Shown: piece after piece, positions 44,412 through 54,100 of the stretch
Numbering within the stretch: position 1 is the first letter of the stretch
Layout: every line of letters begins with the position of its first letter
NCBI RefSeq assembly: GCF_016862195.1
Contig: NZ_BOMM01000036.1
Location: forward strand, 1-64,000
DNA length: 64,000 nt
Direction of reading: 5' to 3'
Source of the DNA: Paractinoplanes ferrugineus
GTDB lineage: Bacteria > Actinomycetota > Actinomycetes > Mycobacteriales > Micromonosporaceae
The notes under the pieces: generated by a model
Told to the model about the DNA's origin: nothing
Database searches by the model: none
What the model saw: only the letters and a program-made list of their open reading frames with translations
Made by a program: the position numbers and the translations under genes

Positions 44412-45431
44412 CAGCACCAGCGTCGGCTCGTAGATCACCGAGGAGACCCGCATCTCCGCATCCTCGATGCGCGCCAGCAGCAGACGCGCGGCCTCGGCCG
44501 CCATGTCCTCCAGCGGGTGACGCACGGTCGTCAGGGCCGGCTGCGCCGTGACGGCCGCGCTGCTGTCGTCGAAGCCCACCACGGCCACATCCTCGGGAAC
44601 ACGGCGGCCGGCGTCGCGCAACGCCAGCAGCGCACCGGCCGCCATCACGTCGTTGGCCACGAAGACACCGTCGAGGTCGGACGTCTGCGACAGCAGCGTG
44701 CGCATCGCGTCCTCGCCGCTCTCCTGCGTGAAGTTCCCCGCCACGATCGGCACCCACCCGTGCCCGTGCTTCGCCATCGCCCGCCGAAATCCGGAAATCC
44801 GGTCGTGGCTGGCCGGCACATCAGCCGGCCCGGAGATCATCGCGACCCGCTGACACCCACGCCCCAGCAGATGCTCGGCGGCAAGCGTCGCCCCCGACTC
44901 GTTGGCCAGGTCAACGTAATTGATCGGCACCGGTTCAGCCGGCCGCCCGATCATCACAGCCGGCACGCCGCCCTCGGTGAGCATGCCGGGCAGAGCATCG
45001 ACAGCCGGCAGCGACAACACGATCACCCCGTCGGCCTGCCCGTTGCGCAGATCCCCGACCAGGCGCTTCCGCCCGTCGTCACTGCCCACGATCTGCAACG
45101 CGAGCTGCACCCCGGACTGCCGCAGCACACTCATGAGCCCGCCCACGACCCGCCCGAAATAGGGATCGGCGAAGAACCGGCTCATGAACGGATCGTCGTC
45201 ATGCGACTCCGAATCCGACACCACGAGGGCAACCGTCCCGGTCCGGCGAGTGACCAACGACCGCGCCATCCGATTGGGCACATAACCGGTCTTCCCCACC
45301 GCGTCCCACACGACCTCGTGCAGCTGCGGATCCACATTGCGGATCCCATTGACCACCCGCGACACCGTCGCCCGCGACACCCCCGCCACCCGCGCGACAT
45401 CCTCGAGCGTAGGCAGCCGGTCACGTTGCAT
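44397..45431 (-). CDS. LacI/GalR-family transcriptional regulator
   Basis: 344 aa from the ATG at 45431 (the frame is open upstream, but the HTH starts here). DNA-binding LPTLEDVARVAGVSRATVSRVVNG is at about 6-30 (quoted in part: DVARVAGVSRATVSR), hinge PNRMARSL, then a periplasmic-binding-type effector domain with GVFVANDVMAAGAL. A perfect operator, GGAGAGCGCTCTCC, sits 20 bp upstream of its own start, and the same sequence recurs before the two discoidin-domain genes, so it is likely their sugar-responsive repressor. Ligand probably an oligosaccharide. Confidence 0.9.
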   Translation of the reverse strand: MQRDRLPTLEDVARVAGVSRATVSRVVNGIRNVDPQLHEVVWDAVGKTGYVPNRMARSLVTRRTGTVALVVSDSESHDDDPFMSRFFADPYFGRVVGGLMSVLRQSGVQLALQIVGSDDGRKRLVGDLRNGQADGVIVLSLPAVDALPGMLTEGGVPAVMIGRPAEPVPINYVDLANESGATLAAEHLLGRGCQRVAMISGPADVPASHDRISGFRRAMAKHGHGWVPIVAGNFTQESGEDAMRTLLSQTSDLDGVFVANDVMAAGALLALRDAGRRVPEDVAVVGFDDSSAAVTAQPALTTVRHPLEDMAAEAARLLLARIEDAEMRVSSVIYEPTLVLRKSA

Positions 45432-45451
45432 GCGGCCTTTATAGCACATGA

Positions 45452-45465
45452 GGAGAGCGCTCTCC
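45452..45465. promoter_or_regulatory. LacI operator 1 (autoregulatory)
   Basis: GGAGAGCGCTCTCC, a perfect 14-bp palindrome 20 bp before the LacI start. Confidence 0.75.
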
Positions 45466-45783
45466 GAGTCTTTCTTACCGTACGACCGTCCACCTCCCCG
45501 CCGAATCAGGCCGCCCCGCCCACCAGCGCGACCTCCTGCCCACCCACCGCCGACAACGCGCCTCTCGCGCACGGCGGCTCCTGCGCCCCAAACCCACAGA
45601 TCCGACGGCGGTCACACCCGAGCCCTCGTCTGCCCGCCCCAGCGGATCGGTCTGCCGTGGAGCACCAACCCACCGATGGCCGAAGCCCAAGACGCTCCGG
45701 GCCGCCACCGAGAACAAGCTCCGGGGCGCGCGTTGTCTCCCGAACGCGTTGTCCCCGAACGCAGCGCCTCCCGCCTGCAGTGC

Positions 45784-45874
45784 CTGCCAGGCAGGCTGAG
45801 TGGCTCCCGCCTGCAGTGTCTGCCAGGCAGGCTGAGTGCCTTGCGCGCGCTGTGCCTTCCAGGCAGGCTGAGTG
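45784..45874. repeat. three-copy repeat with an inverted core
   Basis: ctgccaggcaggctgagtg at 45784-45802 and 45820-45838, and a variant (cttccaggcag...) at 45856-45874, spaced about 36 bp. The gcctgccaggcaggc core is self-complementary. A further ttgcgcgcgctgtg repeat continues to about 45910. Confidence 0.8.
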
Positions 45875-46046
45875 CCTTGCGCGCGCTGTGCCTTGCGCGC
45901 GCTGTGTCTCCCAGTTGGGCGCTCGTTCAGTCTTCCGGTTCGAGCATCCGAGGGACAGTCGACTTTGGTCTAGGAGATGTCGTGGCGTCCGCGGATTGCT
46001 TGTCTTCGCGGGCCGTTGGTCTTCGCTGGGCCGCCGGCCTCTGTGA

Positions 46047-46126
46047 GACGGCGGCCGGCTGAGACGGCGGCCGGCTGAGGCGCCGGCGGGCTGAGACGGC
46101 GGCCGGCTGAGGCGCTGGCCGGCTGA
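46047..46126. repeat. 16-bp tandem array, five units
   Basis: gacggcggccggctga at 46047, 46063 and 46095, with variants (ggcgccggcgggctga, ggcgctggccggctga) at 46079 and 46111. Every unit ends ctga. No supported gene ends here. Confidence 0.85.
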
Positions 46127-46508
46127 GAGTTGCTGGCCTTCGGGAACGTCAGCTGGCTGCGGAGGCCGGCCGGCTGGTCGTTCGGGAGGCCGGGCGCGCG
46201 AGGCGCCGCGCCTCGGGGGCACCCTCGGGGATTTGCGAGCTTTGCTCCTGGGGTGTCGCTCCTCGGTGGCCGTCTGGATGCGGCTCCGTCTCCATGCGGA
46301 GGCGCGCCCAAATCTCCTGCGGAGGGTCTCGCGCGTCCGCCGAGGCCACATCTTCGGGGAGAAAGGGGTCTCCGGGGCACTTCAAGACCCCATCTTCCCT
46401 GATGAAGGGCCGCTGGAGAGCAACGAAACCGCCAGGGGCGCCGGCGGCGGGCGGTTGGTTCCGGAACTGGGATGCATTGACGGGGGTGACATGTCGGCGT
46501 AACACTTC

Positions 46509-46522
46509 GGAAAGCGCTCTCC
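46509..46522. promoter_or_regulatory. LacI operator 2
   Basis: GGAAAGCGCTCTCC, one mismatched pair from a perfect palindrome, 60 bp before the discoidin/DUF1996 gene. Confidence 0.7.
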
Positions 46523-46581
46523 AAAGGCCGCCTCGCGTTCCCCGCGCGGGGCGTACACGTCTATCCCCCTGGAGATCCCGA

Positions 46582-48006
46582 GTGAAGACTCCAAACGAAC
46601 AACGCCATCGCCATCGCCACTCCATGCGGCGGATCGTGGCGCCTCTCGCGGTCACCGCCGTGGCCGGGACGTTGACCGTCGTCGGACTGCAAGCGGCGCA
46701 CGCGGCGGACACTCTGCTTTCGCAAGGTCGGCCCACCCTTGCCTCGTCGACGGAAAGTGGCGGCTCGCCGGCTGCGGCGGCTGTCGACGGCAATTCCTCG
46801 ACGCGGTGGGGGAGTGCCTGGAGCGATCCCCAATGGCTGCGCGTCGACCTCGGCGGTTCGGCGAGCATCACGTCCGTACAACTGCAGTGGGAAACCGCGT
46901 ACGCGAAGGCGTATCAGATCCAGACATCGGCTGACGGCAATGCCTGGACCACCGTCGCCGCGAAGAGCAATGGTGCCGGAGGCACCGAGACGCTCACAGT
47001 GAGTGGCACCGGGCGCTATGTCCGGATGTACGGGACGCAGCGCGCTACCACCTACGGTTACTCGCTGTTCGAGTTCAAGGTGTTCGGCTCGCTCTCCAGC
47101 CCGCCCGCCCCGGACGGACCCGGCTATGTGCCGGCGAACCCGCCGGTCACCGGGGTCACCCCGTCGACCGCCGTGCCGCCGGACACGAATCCGCCCACCA
47201 CGCACCACGAGTTCCAGGCCAACTGCTCGGTGAGCCGCACCAACCTGCCGGACGACCCGATCGTCTTCCCGGGCCTGCCGGGGGCCTCGCACTCGCACAC
47301 GTTCATGGGCAACGCGACCACGAACGCAATGACGACGCTGGGTAGTTTGCAGGCTGGTGGCACCTCATGCATCACGCCCGGTGACAAGACCGGTTACTGG
47401 ATGCCGACGCTGCTCAACGGCACCACCGCGGTGCAACCGGTCGGCCGCCAGGTCATCTACTACAAGAGTGGGGTCATCGACTATCGCAGCGTGCGGCCGT
47501 TCCCGGTCGGCCTGCGTTACGTGGTGGGCAGCCCGACTGCGACCATCGACGACTTCCGGAACAGCCCGGGTGCGGTCGAGGGCTTCGAGTGCGGAGACAG
47601 CACGTTCAACTGGGACATCCCGGCGAACTGCCCGGCCGGCACCCAGCTGAACGCCCGCTACCAGGCGCCGAGCTGCTGGGACGGCCTGCACCTGGACACG
47701 CCGGACCACAAGAGCCACATGGCGTACCCCGTGCTCGGGGTCTGCCCGAACGATCACCCGGTCGCGGTGCCGATGATCGAGTTCAAGATGGCGTGGCCGG
47801 TAAGCGGCAACATGAGCAACGTCCACTTCTCCAGCGGGCGTGGCTTCAGCTTCCACTACGACGTCTACAACGCGTGGGACGGCCCGACTCTGGCCGCCCT
47901 CACGACCCACTGCATCAACGGTGGTCTGCAGTGTGACCCGCGCGGTTTCGACCTCTACAAGCCGGACCGTGGCGCCGCCCTGAACGAGAACTACGTGCTT
48001 CCCTGA
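46582..48006 (+). CDS. secreted discoidin (F5/8 type C) plus DUF1996 protein
   Basis: 474 aa, GTG with GGAG upstream. Signal peptide ends AAHAA (about 41). An F5/8 type C carbohydrate-binding domain (about 42-170: SSTRWGS, DPQWLRVDLG, YAKAYQIQTSADG) is followed by a Pro-rich linker and DUF1996 (about 210-474: HHEFQANCSVSRTNLPDDP, FPGLPGASHSHTFMG, CWDGLHLDTPDHKSHMAYP). DUF1996 occurs in secreted proteins of fungi and actinobacteria next to glycan-binding modules; activity is unclear, though conserved His and Asp hint at metal. Its discoidin domain is close in sequence to those at 51113-54517 and both share the LacI operator. Confidence 0.85.
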   Translation: MKTPNEQRHRHRHSMRRIVAPLAVTAVAGTLTVVGLQAAHAADTLLSQGRPTLASSTESGGSPAAAAVDGNSSTRWGSAWSDPQWLRVDLGGSASITSVQLQWETAYAKAYQIQTSADGNAWTTVAAKSNGAGGTETLTVSGTGRYVRMYGTQRATTYGYSLFEFKVFGSLSSPPAPDGPGYVPANPPVTGVTPSTAVPPDTNPPTTHHEFQANCSVSRTNLPDDPIVFPGLPGASHSHTFMGNATTNAMTTLGSLQAGGTSCITPGDKTGYWMPTLLNGTTAVQPVGRQVIYYKSGVIDYRSVRPFPVGLRYVVGSPTATIDDFRNSPGAVEGFECGDSTFNWDIPANCPAGTQLNARYQAPSCWDGLHLDTPDHKSHMAYPVLGVCPNDHPVAVPMIEFKMAWPVSGNMSNVHFSSGRGFSFHYDVYNAWDGPTLAALTTHCINGGLQCDPRGFDLYKPDRGAALNENYVLP

Positions 48007-48011
48007 TTTGT

Positions 48012-48048
48012 TTGAAAGGGGCGCCATCTCTGCTGGCGCCCCTTTCAA
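48012..48048. terminator. bidirectional terminator
   Basis: A 14-bp perfect stem (48012-48025 with 48035-48048), 9-nt loop. It ends the DUF1996 gene and overlaps the stop of the convergent lipoprotein gene. Confidence 0.9.
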
Positions 48049-48605
48049 GATGCTTTCTGGGAAGCGTTCTTCAGCGTGGTTTCGGCCAATTCACGGGTAC
48101 GCAGAATTTGTGTCGCCAGGGAACGGGTCTGCTCCTCGACTCCCGATTTGTCTTCGCTTTCCGCGAGGTTCTGACTCTGGTCCAGATGCTCCTGGATGAG
48201 TTTCAGAACGTACGCGTCGAAGTCTTTTCCGGTGAGCGCGGCGGCCTTGGTCACGTCGTCCGGGGTGACCATGCCGGGCATCGGCATCCCCTTGTGCGGG
48301 TTTTCCGACGGCAGGCCCGCCTGGTCGTGCAGCGCTCGCAGCGCGCTCAGCTCGGCGGTGGTGAATCCCTGCACCTGTAAGGCCAGGGCCTGCAGCGAGT
48401 CGCTGCCGCTGTGTTCGGGAACGATCTCCAGAAGCGGGAGCAGCTCCTCGTCCATCGCGATGTTGATCTCGATCCAGGCGAGGTCGGTGCCGCCGAACTG
48501 ACTGGCCGCACGCGCCGCCGGGGTGGGTGCCGGATCGGCCGCCGAGCTGGTGCAGCCGCTCAGCAGCAGAGTGCCGGCGAGCAGGACTCGGGCTATCGCT
48601 TTCAC
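48045..48605 (-). CDS. DUF305-like lipoprotein
   Basis: 186 aa with a lipobox LLLSGC (C18), so it is probably membrane-anchored outside the cell. The DUF305/ferritin-like helical pattern is present (TDLAWIEINIAMDEELLPLL, LKLIQEHLDQSQNLA), and the middle GLPSENPHKGMPMPGMVTP loop is typical, but the paired His expected in the first helix (HH) is not there. Copper or iron binding is therefore uncertain. Divergent from the guanidine riboswitch. Confidence 0.7.
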   Translation of the reverse strand: MKAIARVLLAGTLLLSGCTSSAADPAPTPAARAASQFGGTDLAWIEINIAMDEELLPLLEIVPEHSGSDSLQALALQVQGFTTAELSALRALHDQAGLPSENPHKGMPMPGMVTPDDVTKAAALTGKDFDAYVLKLIQEHLDQSQNLAESEDKSGVEEQTRSLATQILRTRELAETTLKNASQKAS

Positions 48606-48765
48606 GCCGGTAAGTCTGGTCTTTTACCTTTACGTATGTCAACGATTAGATATCGATGGGTCGCAACGCTCTTGTAACAATTAACCGGCTTCGATGGATT
48701 AGTTTCCACGGCGCCTCGGTGGGGTGTTGCTATCCTTGTCTTAGATGCCCGCTTATGCGGCCATC

Positions 48766-48808
48766 CCGGACGAGGGCGTGTCGTACCCGGCTATGACAAG
48801 ACGACCGC
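48766..48808 (+). ncRNA. guanidine-III (ykkC-III) riboswitch
   Basis: ccggacgagg, then gtgtcgtacccgg, then tgacaagacgac closely follow the known guanidine-III aptamer: the ACGAGG core, a P1 stem closed by CCGG with CCGG, and a pseudoknot of gtcgt (48779-48783) with acgac (48801-48805). It ends 17 nt before the start of a guanidinium exporter gene. Being this near the start, it probably exposes the ribosome site when guanidine binds. Confidence 0.9.
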
Positions 48809-48824
48809 GATGGAGTGACTCGTC

Positions 48825-49139
48825 ATGGCATGGACCGTTCTCGTGGTTTCCGGCGCGTTGGAGACCATCTGGGCGATTGCCCTCGATCGCAGTTCCGGAT
48901 TCAGTCGACTCGCGCCGACTGTGATCTTCGTGGTCGCGCTGGTGCTCAGCATGATCGGGCTCGGTTACGCACTGCGCACGATCCCGATCGGCACCGGTTA
49001 CGCGGTGTGGGTGGGAATCGGCGCGGTCGGTACGGCAGTGGTCGGCATGGTGGCGCTCGGTGAGCCGGCCAACCTCGTACGCGTCATGTGTCTGTTGATG
49101 ATCGTGGCCGGCGTCGTCGGCCTCAAGGTGTTCCACTGA
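48825..49139 (+). CDS. sugE: SMR-family guanidinium exporter (Gdx/SugE type)
   Basis: 104 aa with four membrane helices. The essential Glu is E13 in SGALETIWA. GEPANLVR and the IPIGTGYAVWVGIGAVGT stretch fit the Gdx subgroup, which exports guanidinium in exchange for protons, rather than the multidrug EmrE subgroup. The guanidine-III riboswitch immediately upstream supports this. Confidence 0.92.
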   Translation: MAWTVLVVSGALETIWAIALDRSSGFSRLAPTVIFVVALVLSMIGLGYALRTIPIGTGYAVWVGIGAVGTAVVGMVALGEPANLVRVMCLLMIVAGVVGLKVFH

Positions 49140-49143
49140 GCGA

Positions 49144-49183
49144 CGGTGCGCCCCGCGCGGCAAGCTCGCGGGGCGCACCGTTT
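49144..49183. terminator. bidirectional terminator
   Basis: A 14-bp perfect stem (49144-49157 with 49167-49180) followed by ttt, between convergent sugE and the small coiled-coil gene. Confidence 0.9.
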
Positions 49184-49190
49184 CGCCTGG

Positions 49191-49466
49191 TCACATCGAG
49201 ATGTCGAGCTTGCTCTTGTAACCGCTGATGCTGTTGGTGCGCGAATCCTCGTTCTCGCGCTTGGCCGCCTGCTGCTCGCGCTGGACCGCCTGCTGCGCCC
49301 GGAGAACCGCGGCCCGGTCCTCGGCGATGATCCGGTCGTGGTCCGACTCGGCGACCTTGGCGGCGGCCTTCGCGGCGAGGTCCTGGGTCAGCTTCTGCTG
49401 GTACTTCTCGAGCTCGGACTGGGCGGTGCTGTTGCTGCTGGTCGAGCCGATCGCGGTGATGCTCAT
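49191..49466 (-). CDS. small Ala/Gln-rich helical protein
   Basis: 91 aa from the ATG at 49466, preceded by AAAGGA; the longer frame start is not needed. Starts SITAIGSTSSNST, then a charged heptad-like stretch about 18-72 (LEKYQQKLTQDLAAKAAAKV) that should form a coiled coil. No signal peptide or known domain. Confidence 0.6.
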   Translation of the reverse strand: MSITAIGSTSSNSTAQSELEKYQQKLTQDLAAKAAAKVAESDHDRIIAEDRAAVLRAQQAVQREQQAAKRENEDSRTNSISGYKSKLDISM

Positions 49467-49561
49467 GGTGATGGTCCTTTGCCGGTGGGGGACTCGGTCG
49501 CCCGGTCCCATCGTCCGGCTCGGCCCGATCATGTGAACTTCCGCCGGCGAACTCCTGCCGC

Positions 49562-50347
49562 TCACGGCTCCATGTCGACGCCGACCGCGTAATGGTCTGA
49601 GGGGTGGATGCCGCCGATCGGCCGGTCGCCGGCCAGGAACGCGCCGTGCACGGCGAGCGGCAGGCCGGGGCGGCCGGGCCGGGCCAGGATGTGGTCGACG
49701 CGGCGGTCGAGCTGCTTGGGCGCGTCGGGCGCGCAGGGCAGCCGCGAGTCCAGCGTCACGGCGCCCGGATCGGCGCCGGCCGCCACCCAGGTGTCGACCA
49801 TGGCGTCGAGCAGCGGAAGGAGCTCGGGCTGGTCCGGCGCGGCGTTGAGATCAGCAAGCAGGAGTACGGGCATCGGCCCGTCCAGTCCGGGATCGGTGGC
49901 CAGCGCCGCCAGCGCCCGGGTCTGCGCGAGATGATCGCCGGCGAACCGCTCCTCCCACTCGGTGCCGGCCACGATGACGTGCAGTGGTCCGCGCGGATGA
50001 TCGAGGCTGGCCCGCAACGCCGCCGGGGCCGGCCCGCCGCGCTGCTCGTGCGGCAGCTCGCAGCGCTCCCGAGACAGGATCGGCCAGCGGCTGAGCAGCC
50101 CGAGTCCGAAACCGATCCCCGGGTGCTCCGGATCCTCCACGCCCGGCTCGGTGGCCGGGATCCACGCCGCGTGCAGGCCGCCCGGCCGGGCGAGACGCTC
50201 CGCCTGGTCGGTGCCGTCACCCGACCAGGCCTCGACGAGTCCGAGCACGTCCGGCCGATACGTTCCGACCGTCGCGGCGATGCTCTCCTCGCGCCGCCGC
50301 CAGTTCCCGCCGAACCGCCACCACACGTTCCAAACCATGACGCGCAT
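49562..50347 (-). CDS. endonuclease/exonuclease/phosphatase (EEP) family protein
   Basis: 261 aa, ATG at 50347. EEP motifs: MVWNVW near the start, GLVEAW, LLADLNAAPDQPE, RRVDHILARPG and the terminal HPSDHYAVGVD give the Mg-binding Asn/Glu, catalytic Asp-Asn and His. No signal peptide. Could be a nuclease or a phosphodiester/inositol phosphatase; substrate not visible. Confidence 0.85.
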   Translation of the reverse strand: MRVMVWNVWWRFGGNWRRREESIAATVGTYRPDVLGLVEAWSGDGTDQAERLARPGGLHAAWIPATEPGVEDPEHPGIGFGLGLLSRWPILSRERCELPHEQRGGPAPAALRASLDHPRGPLHVIVAGTEWEERFAGDHLAQTRALAALATDPGLDGPMPVLLLADLNAAPDQPELLPLLDAMVDTWVAAGADPGAVTLDSRLPCAPDAPKQLDRRVDHILARPGRPGLPLAVHGAFLAGDRPIGGIHPSDHYAVGVDMEP

Positions 50348-50371
50348 CGATACAAGGTACTCAATTAGGGG

Positions 50372-51112
50372 TTATTCGGGGCCGACTTCGCCAGTGCTTC
50401 GTGATCCGGCATCGGTGTAGGGCGGGAGAAGATGGATCAGCTCGGGGTCGCCCGCTTCGGTGAGCGCGCGGACGGTTCCGGCGAGAATGTCGGCGATCTG
50501 GATCTCGGGGTGTCGGAGAGCCTCGAGGAACCGGATGTCCCGCAGCGGGCAGCGTTCCTTGAGGACTTCGACGCGTCGCGGCGGCAGCTGTGTCTGCCGG
50601 TCGTGGGCGATCGTCACCGGACCCCAGTGGGTGACCGCGGCGACGATTGCCGGGACCAGCGGATCGAGGACGGAGCGGCCGACCGGATCCGCGCTCAACC
50701 ATTCCCGGAACGCCGCTGCCCGGTGGCGGGCGGTCGGCCGCAGAACGTCGAGATCGGGCTCTGCCTTGGTCCGGAGAATGTCGTTGGCGCTCTCGGGGCC
50801 GGGAAACTCGCCACCGACGTGTTCGTCGAAGACCCGGCGGACAAATGCCGGTTTGTCGAGGAGGAAGACGTGGCCCCGACCGTACACCGGACCCGATTCG
50901 CCGAGGAACCAGCGCAACGTCCGGCGATGCTGCGGCCGGAGCAGATGGTTGGCTTTGTACTCGGTGGCCGGCGACCTGATGCGGACACGCAACTCGGCCA
51001 GCACGGCGGCAGGTTCCGCCAGGCTGACCGAGGCGTGCGCGAAGAGCCGGGTCGTGGAGCCGATGAGCTTCTCACCCTCGTACCCGGACTCGTCGCAGGC
51101 GATCTCCAGCAT
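50372..51112 (-). CDS. DUF3800-like protein (RNase H-like fold)
   Basis: 246 aa. N-terminal ACDESGYEG (5-13) and C-terminal IQIADILAGTVR are the acidic motifs of DUF3800, an RNase H-like family often found in mobile or defence contexts; HDRQTQ supplies a third polar site. Its ATG begins directly after the stop of the giant glycosidase gene with no gap, so it may be translationally coupled. A link to that enzyme is not expected. Confidence 0.7.
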   Translation of the reverse strand: MLEIACDESGYEGEKLIGSTTRLFAHASVSLAEPAAVLAELRVRIRSPATEYKANHLLRPQHRRTLRWFLGESGPVYGRGHVFLLDKPAFVRRVFDEHVGGEFPGPESANDILRTKAEPDLDVLRPTARHRAAAFREWLSADPVGRSVLDPLVPAIVAAVTHWGPVTIAHDRQTQLPPRRVEVLKERCPLRDIRFLEALRHPEIQIADILAGTVRALTEAGDPELIHLLPPYTDAGSRSTGEVGPE

Positions 51113-54100
51113 CTATTGCTTATATACGCCGAACTCCCACAGTGAATAGCCATATGTGGTCGCCCGGCCGGTTGCCTCGACCCGCACGTAGCGGCCGGAG
51201 CCGCTGATGCTCAGGTCGTCGAAACCACCGTCACCGCTGGATGTGCTGTAGACCGTGGTCCAGTTCGAACCGTCCGCCGACGTCTGCACCTGATAACCGG
51301 TCGCATAGGCGGCCTCCCAGGCCAGCTGCACGTGGTTGAACGATTGCACCGAGCCGAGATCGACCCGCAGCCACGCGGTGTCCACCCATTCGCCGGCCCA
51401 GCGGGTTCCGTAGTCGCCGTCCGTCGCGTACTGCGGCAGCTGCGGCCCGTTCGTGCCGGTCGGCTGGTAGGTCGACGCCGTGGTGGTTTTTCCCCTGGCG
51501 AGATTCGTGCCTGGAACGGTCGGTGGCACCACGCGAATCGACCGTTGCTCGATACCGACGTTGCCCTGACCGTCGTACGCGTAGACGTAGACCTTCCAGA
51601 CGCCCAGCTTGTCCGGTGCCCTGGCGGTGAACGAACCGTTTCCGTTGTCGGTGAAGGTGACGTTGGTCAGGCCGGTCCCGCCGGTGATGTGCTTGTCCGA
51701 GTACATCAGGTTGTAGCGGATCAGATCGCCCTGCGGATCGCTCGCCGTCGCATCGACGGTGAACGTTCCACCGGCCGGCACTGCGGTCTGGTTCGACACC
51801 GACATCGACGAGATGACCGGTGGCGTGTTCGCCGGGGTCTGACCCGAATAGGCCTGCGCGAGAGCGTAGTAACCGAGTCGGCGCCACCCGCCGGTGAACG
51901 TGTTCAGCCACACTCCGCCGAAGTCGTTCTCGAGACCGTAATGGAACTCGGTCACGCCGAGAGCCACTCCCGGATGGGCGTTGATCGTGTTGACGCTGTT
52001 CGTGTAGCCGTCGCGCTTCTGCACGTCGGTCGGCTCCGTCGGTACGCCGTTGACGTCGTTGGGGACCTCCCATTCACCGGCCGGCCCGCCCTCGGTGACG
52101 ATGTACGGCTTGGTGTAACCGCCCGCCACCCAGTCGTTGTAGACGTTGCCGATCGCCCCGTACGAGTTGACCGCGAGCAGATCCAGATCGGGGGCGTACT
52201 GCTTGTAATAGGGCCAGGCGCCGGTATAGGCGTCGGTCGACGTGACCGGGTGATTCGGGTCGGCCGCGTGAATGGCCTGGGCCAGCTGGTTGACGAACTT
52301 GGCGTAACCCACCCGGCGCGCTTCCACCTCGGCCGCCGACAGCCCGTGGTCCTGCATGGTCAGGATGACCTCGTTGCCGACGTCCCACATCAGTACGCCC
52401 GGCTTGTTCTTCAGGGTGTTGACCCGGTTCACGATCTCGGTCTTGACCGAGTTCATGTAGGCCGTGTCGTTCGCATAGTCGGCGCCCTGGTTCAGCCAGT
52501 GCCCGACGACCACCTTGATGCCCTGCTGCGCCGCCTTGTCGAGCAGGCCGGGGGTGTTCGCGTCGTCCACGCCCCAGATCCGGATCGTATTGACGCCCAT
52601 GTTCTTCAGGTCGCGCAGGTATCCGTCGGCGGCGGCCTGCGGCGGACCGTAGGTCAAACCCTTCAGCCGGTACCCGGCACCGTTTACCTGAAGCTGCCAG
52701 TTGCCCTGGGTGCCGGTCACCTTCACCACGCTCGGTGCGGTCGGCGTCGCCGGGTCGGTCATCGCCGTCGCCGCGGTGCCGGTCGCCCGGGACACGCTGA
52801 CCGAATCCACACTCAGCACGCCACCGGACGTGGTGTCGGCGGTCGGAGTGGTACGGCCGGCGATCGCGTTCGGCAGCGACCCGCCGATGGCCAGGTCCAG
52901 GCGCAGGAAGAAGCCGTGGTGCACGGCCGCGTTCCAGGCCGTCACGCCGACCTGCGACTCCCGTACGATCCAGGTCTGCCGACCGTCGAGAGAGAACCGG
53001 ATCTCCTCGTCGGTCTTGGTCCGGTCGATGACCTGCGAATACTCGTGGTAACCGGACTGGCAGCCGAGGCAACTCGCGAAGCCTGACGAGCGCCCGTTAT
53101 ATTCCGCGCACGGCCCGTCCGGCGCGGTGCCGCAGTGCAGTGTCTGCGCCAGCTGGTTGCGCCCGTTGACGTCGGTCATGATGTCGGTCTCGCCGACGCC
53201 CGGCCAGTTGTTGTAGTTGCCGCGATACGCCGCTCCGGTAGCGCGGAAGCCCGGCCAGTAACCGAGCGCATTGGCCACGTCGGGTTGCTTGAGCACCGCG
53301 GTGAACTTCGTCCGGGTGCCGGCGAGCGGTTCGAAGTCGGTGCGCTGCGTCTCGAGCCGTCCCGACGTCCAGTTGCCGGCACCGTCGCGGATCGCCTTGA
53401 TGGTCAGCTTGCCGGCGCCGTCGAGCGAGACGTTCGCCGTGCTCGCGGACGCCGTCTCGACCTCGCCGGTGCCCCAGTCGGCGGCGCCGCCAGGGTAGGA
53501 GGTGCCGGTGCGCAGCAGCCAGTTGGCGCCGCTCGGCGAGGTGTTGGCGGCCCCGTCGAAGCTGTCCGACCAGACAGTGGTGAAGTCGCCCGTGGTGGGT
53601 GTGCCGCCGCTTGTGAAGACCTTGAACTCGAACAGCGAGTAGCCGTAGCCGCCCGGACGCGCTGTGCCGTACATGCGGATGTAGCGCCCGTTACCACTCA
53701 CCGTGAGCGTCTCGGTGCCGCCGGCACCGTTGCTCGTGGAATAGATGTCGGTCCAGGTGCTGCCGTCCGTCGAGGTCTGGATCTGGTACGCCTTGCCGTA
53801 CGCGCCCTCCCACTGGAGCCCGACCTGGCAGATGTTCTGCGCCGAGCCGAGGTCGACGCTGATCCACTGGGGATCACTGAACGTGCTCGACCAGCGCGTA
53901 CCGGCGTTGCCGTCGGTGGCGTTGGCGGCCGCGACGTCCGCGCCCTCCTGCGACGATGCGGTGGTCGGCCGGCCCTGAGCGGCGTTGGTGGTGCCGCAGG
54001 CGGCGGGCGTGCTGCCGGTGGAGCCGTAGACCTTGAACTCGAACAGCGAGTAGCCGTAGCCGCCGGGCCGCGCCGTTCCGTACATGCGGACATAGCGCCC

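Larger units (their letters stand above)
45466..46508. other. 1-kb region with no recognisable gene, repeat-rich
   Basis: No open frame here has a recognisable domain, consistent codon bias or SD; long frames are Arg/Pro/Ser-rich on both strands. It holds two tandem arrays (see 45784-45874 and 46047-46126). From 46130 to 46500 there is unremarkable lower-GC sequence. It is the long leader or spacer before the discoidin/DUF1996 gene. Confidence 0.6.

Noticed and set aside
45448-46062. 204-codon plus frame as a gene
   Set aside because: Pro/Arg-rich translation driven by tandem repeats, no ribosome site, and the LacI operator and regulator promoter lie at its start.
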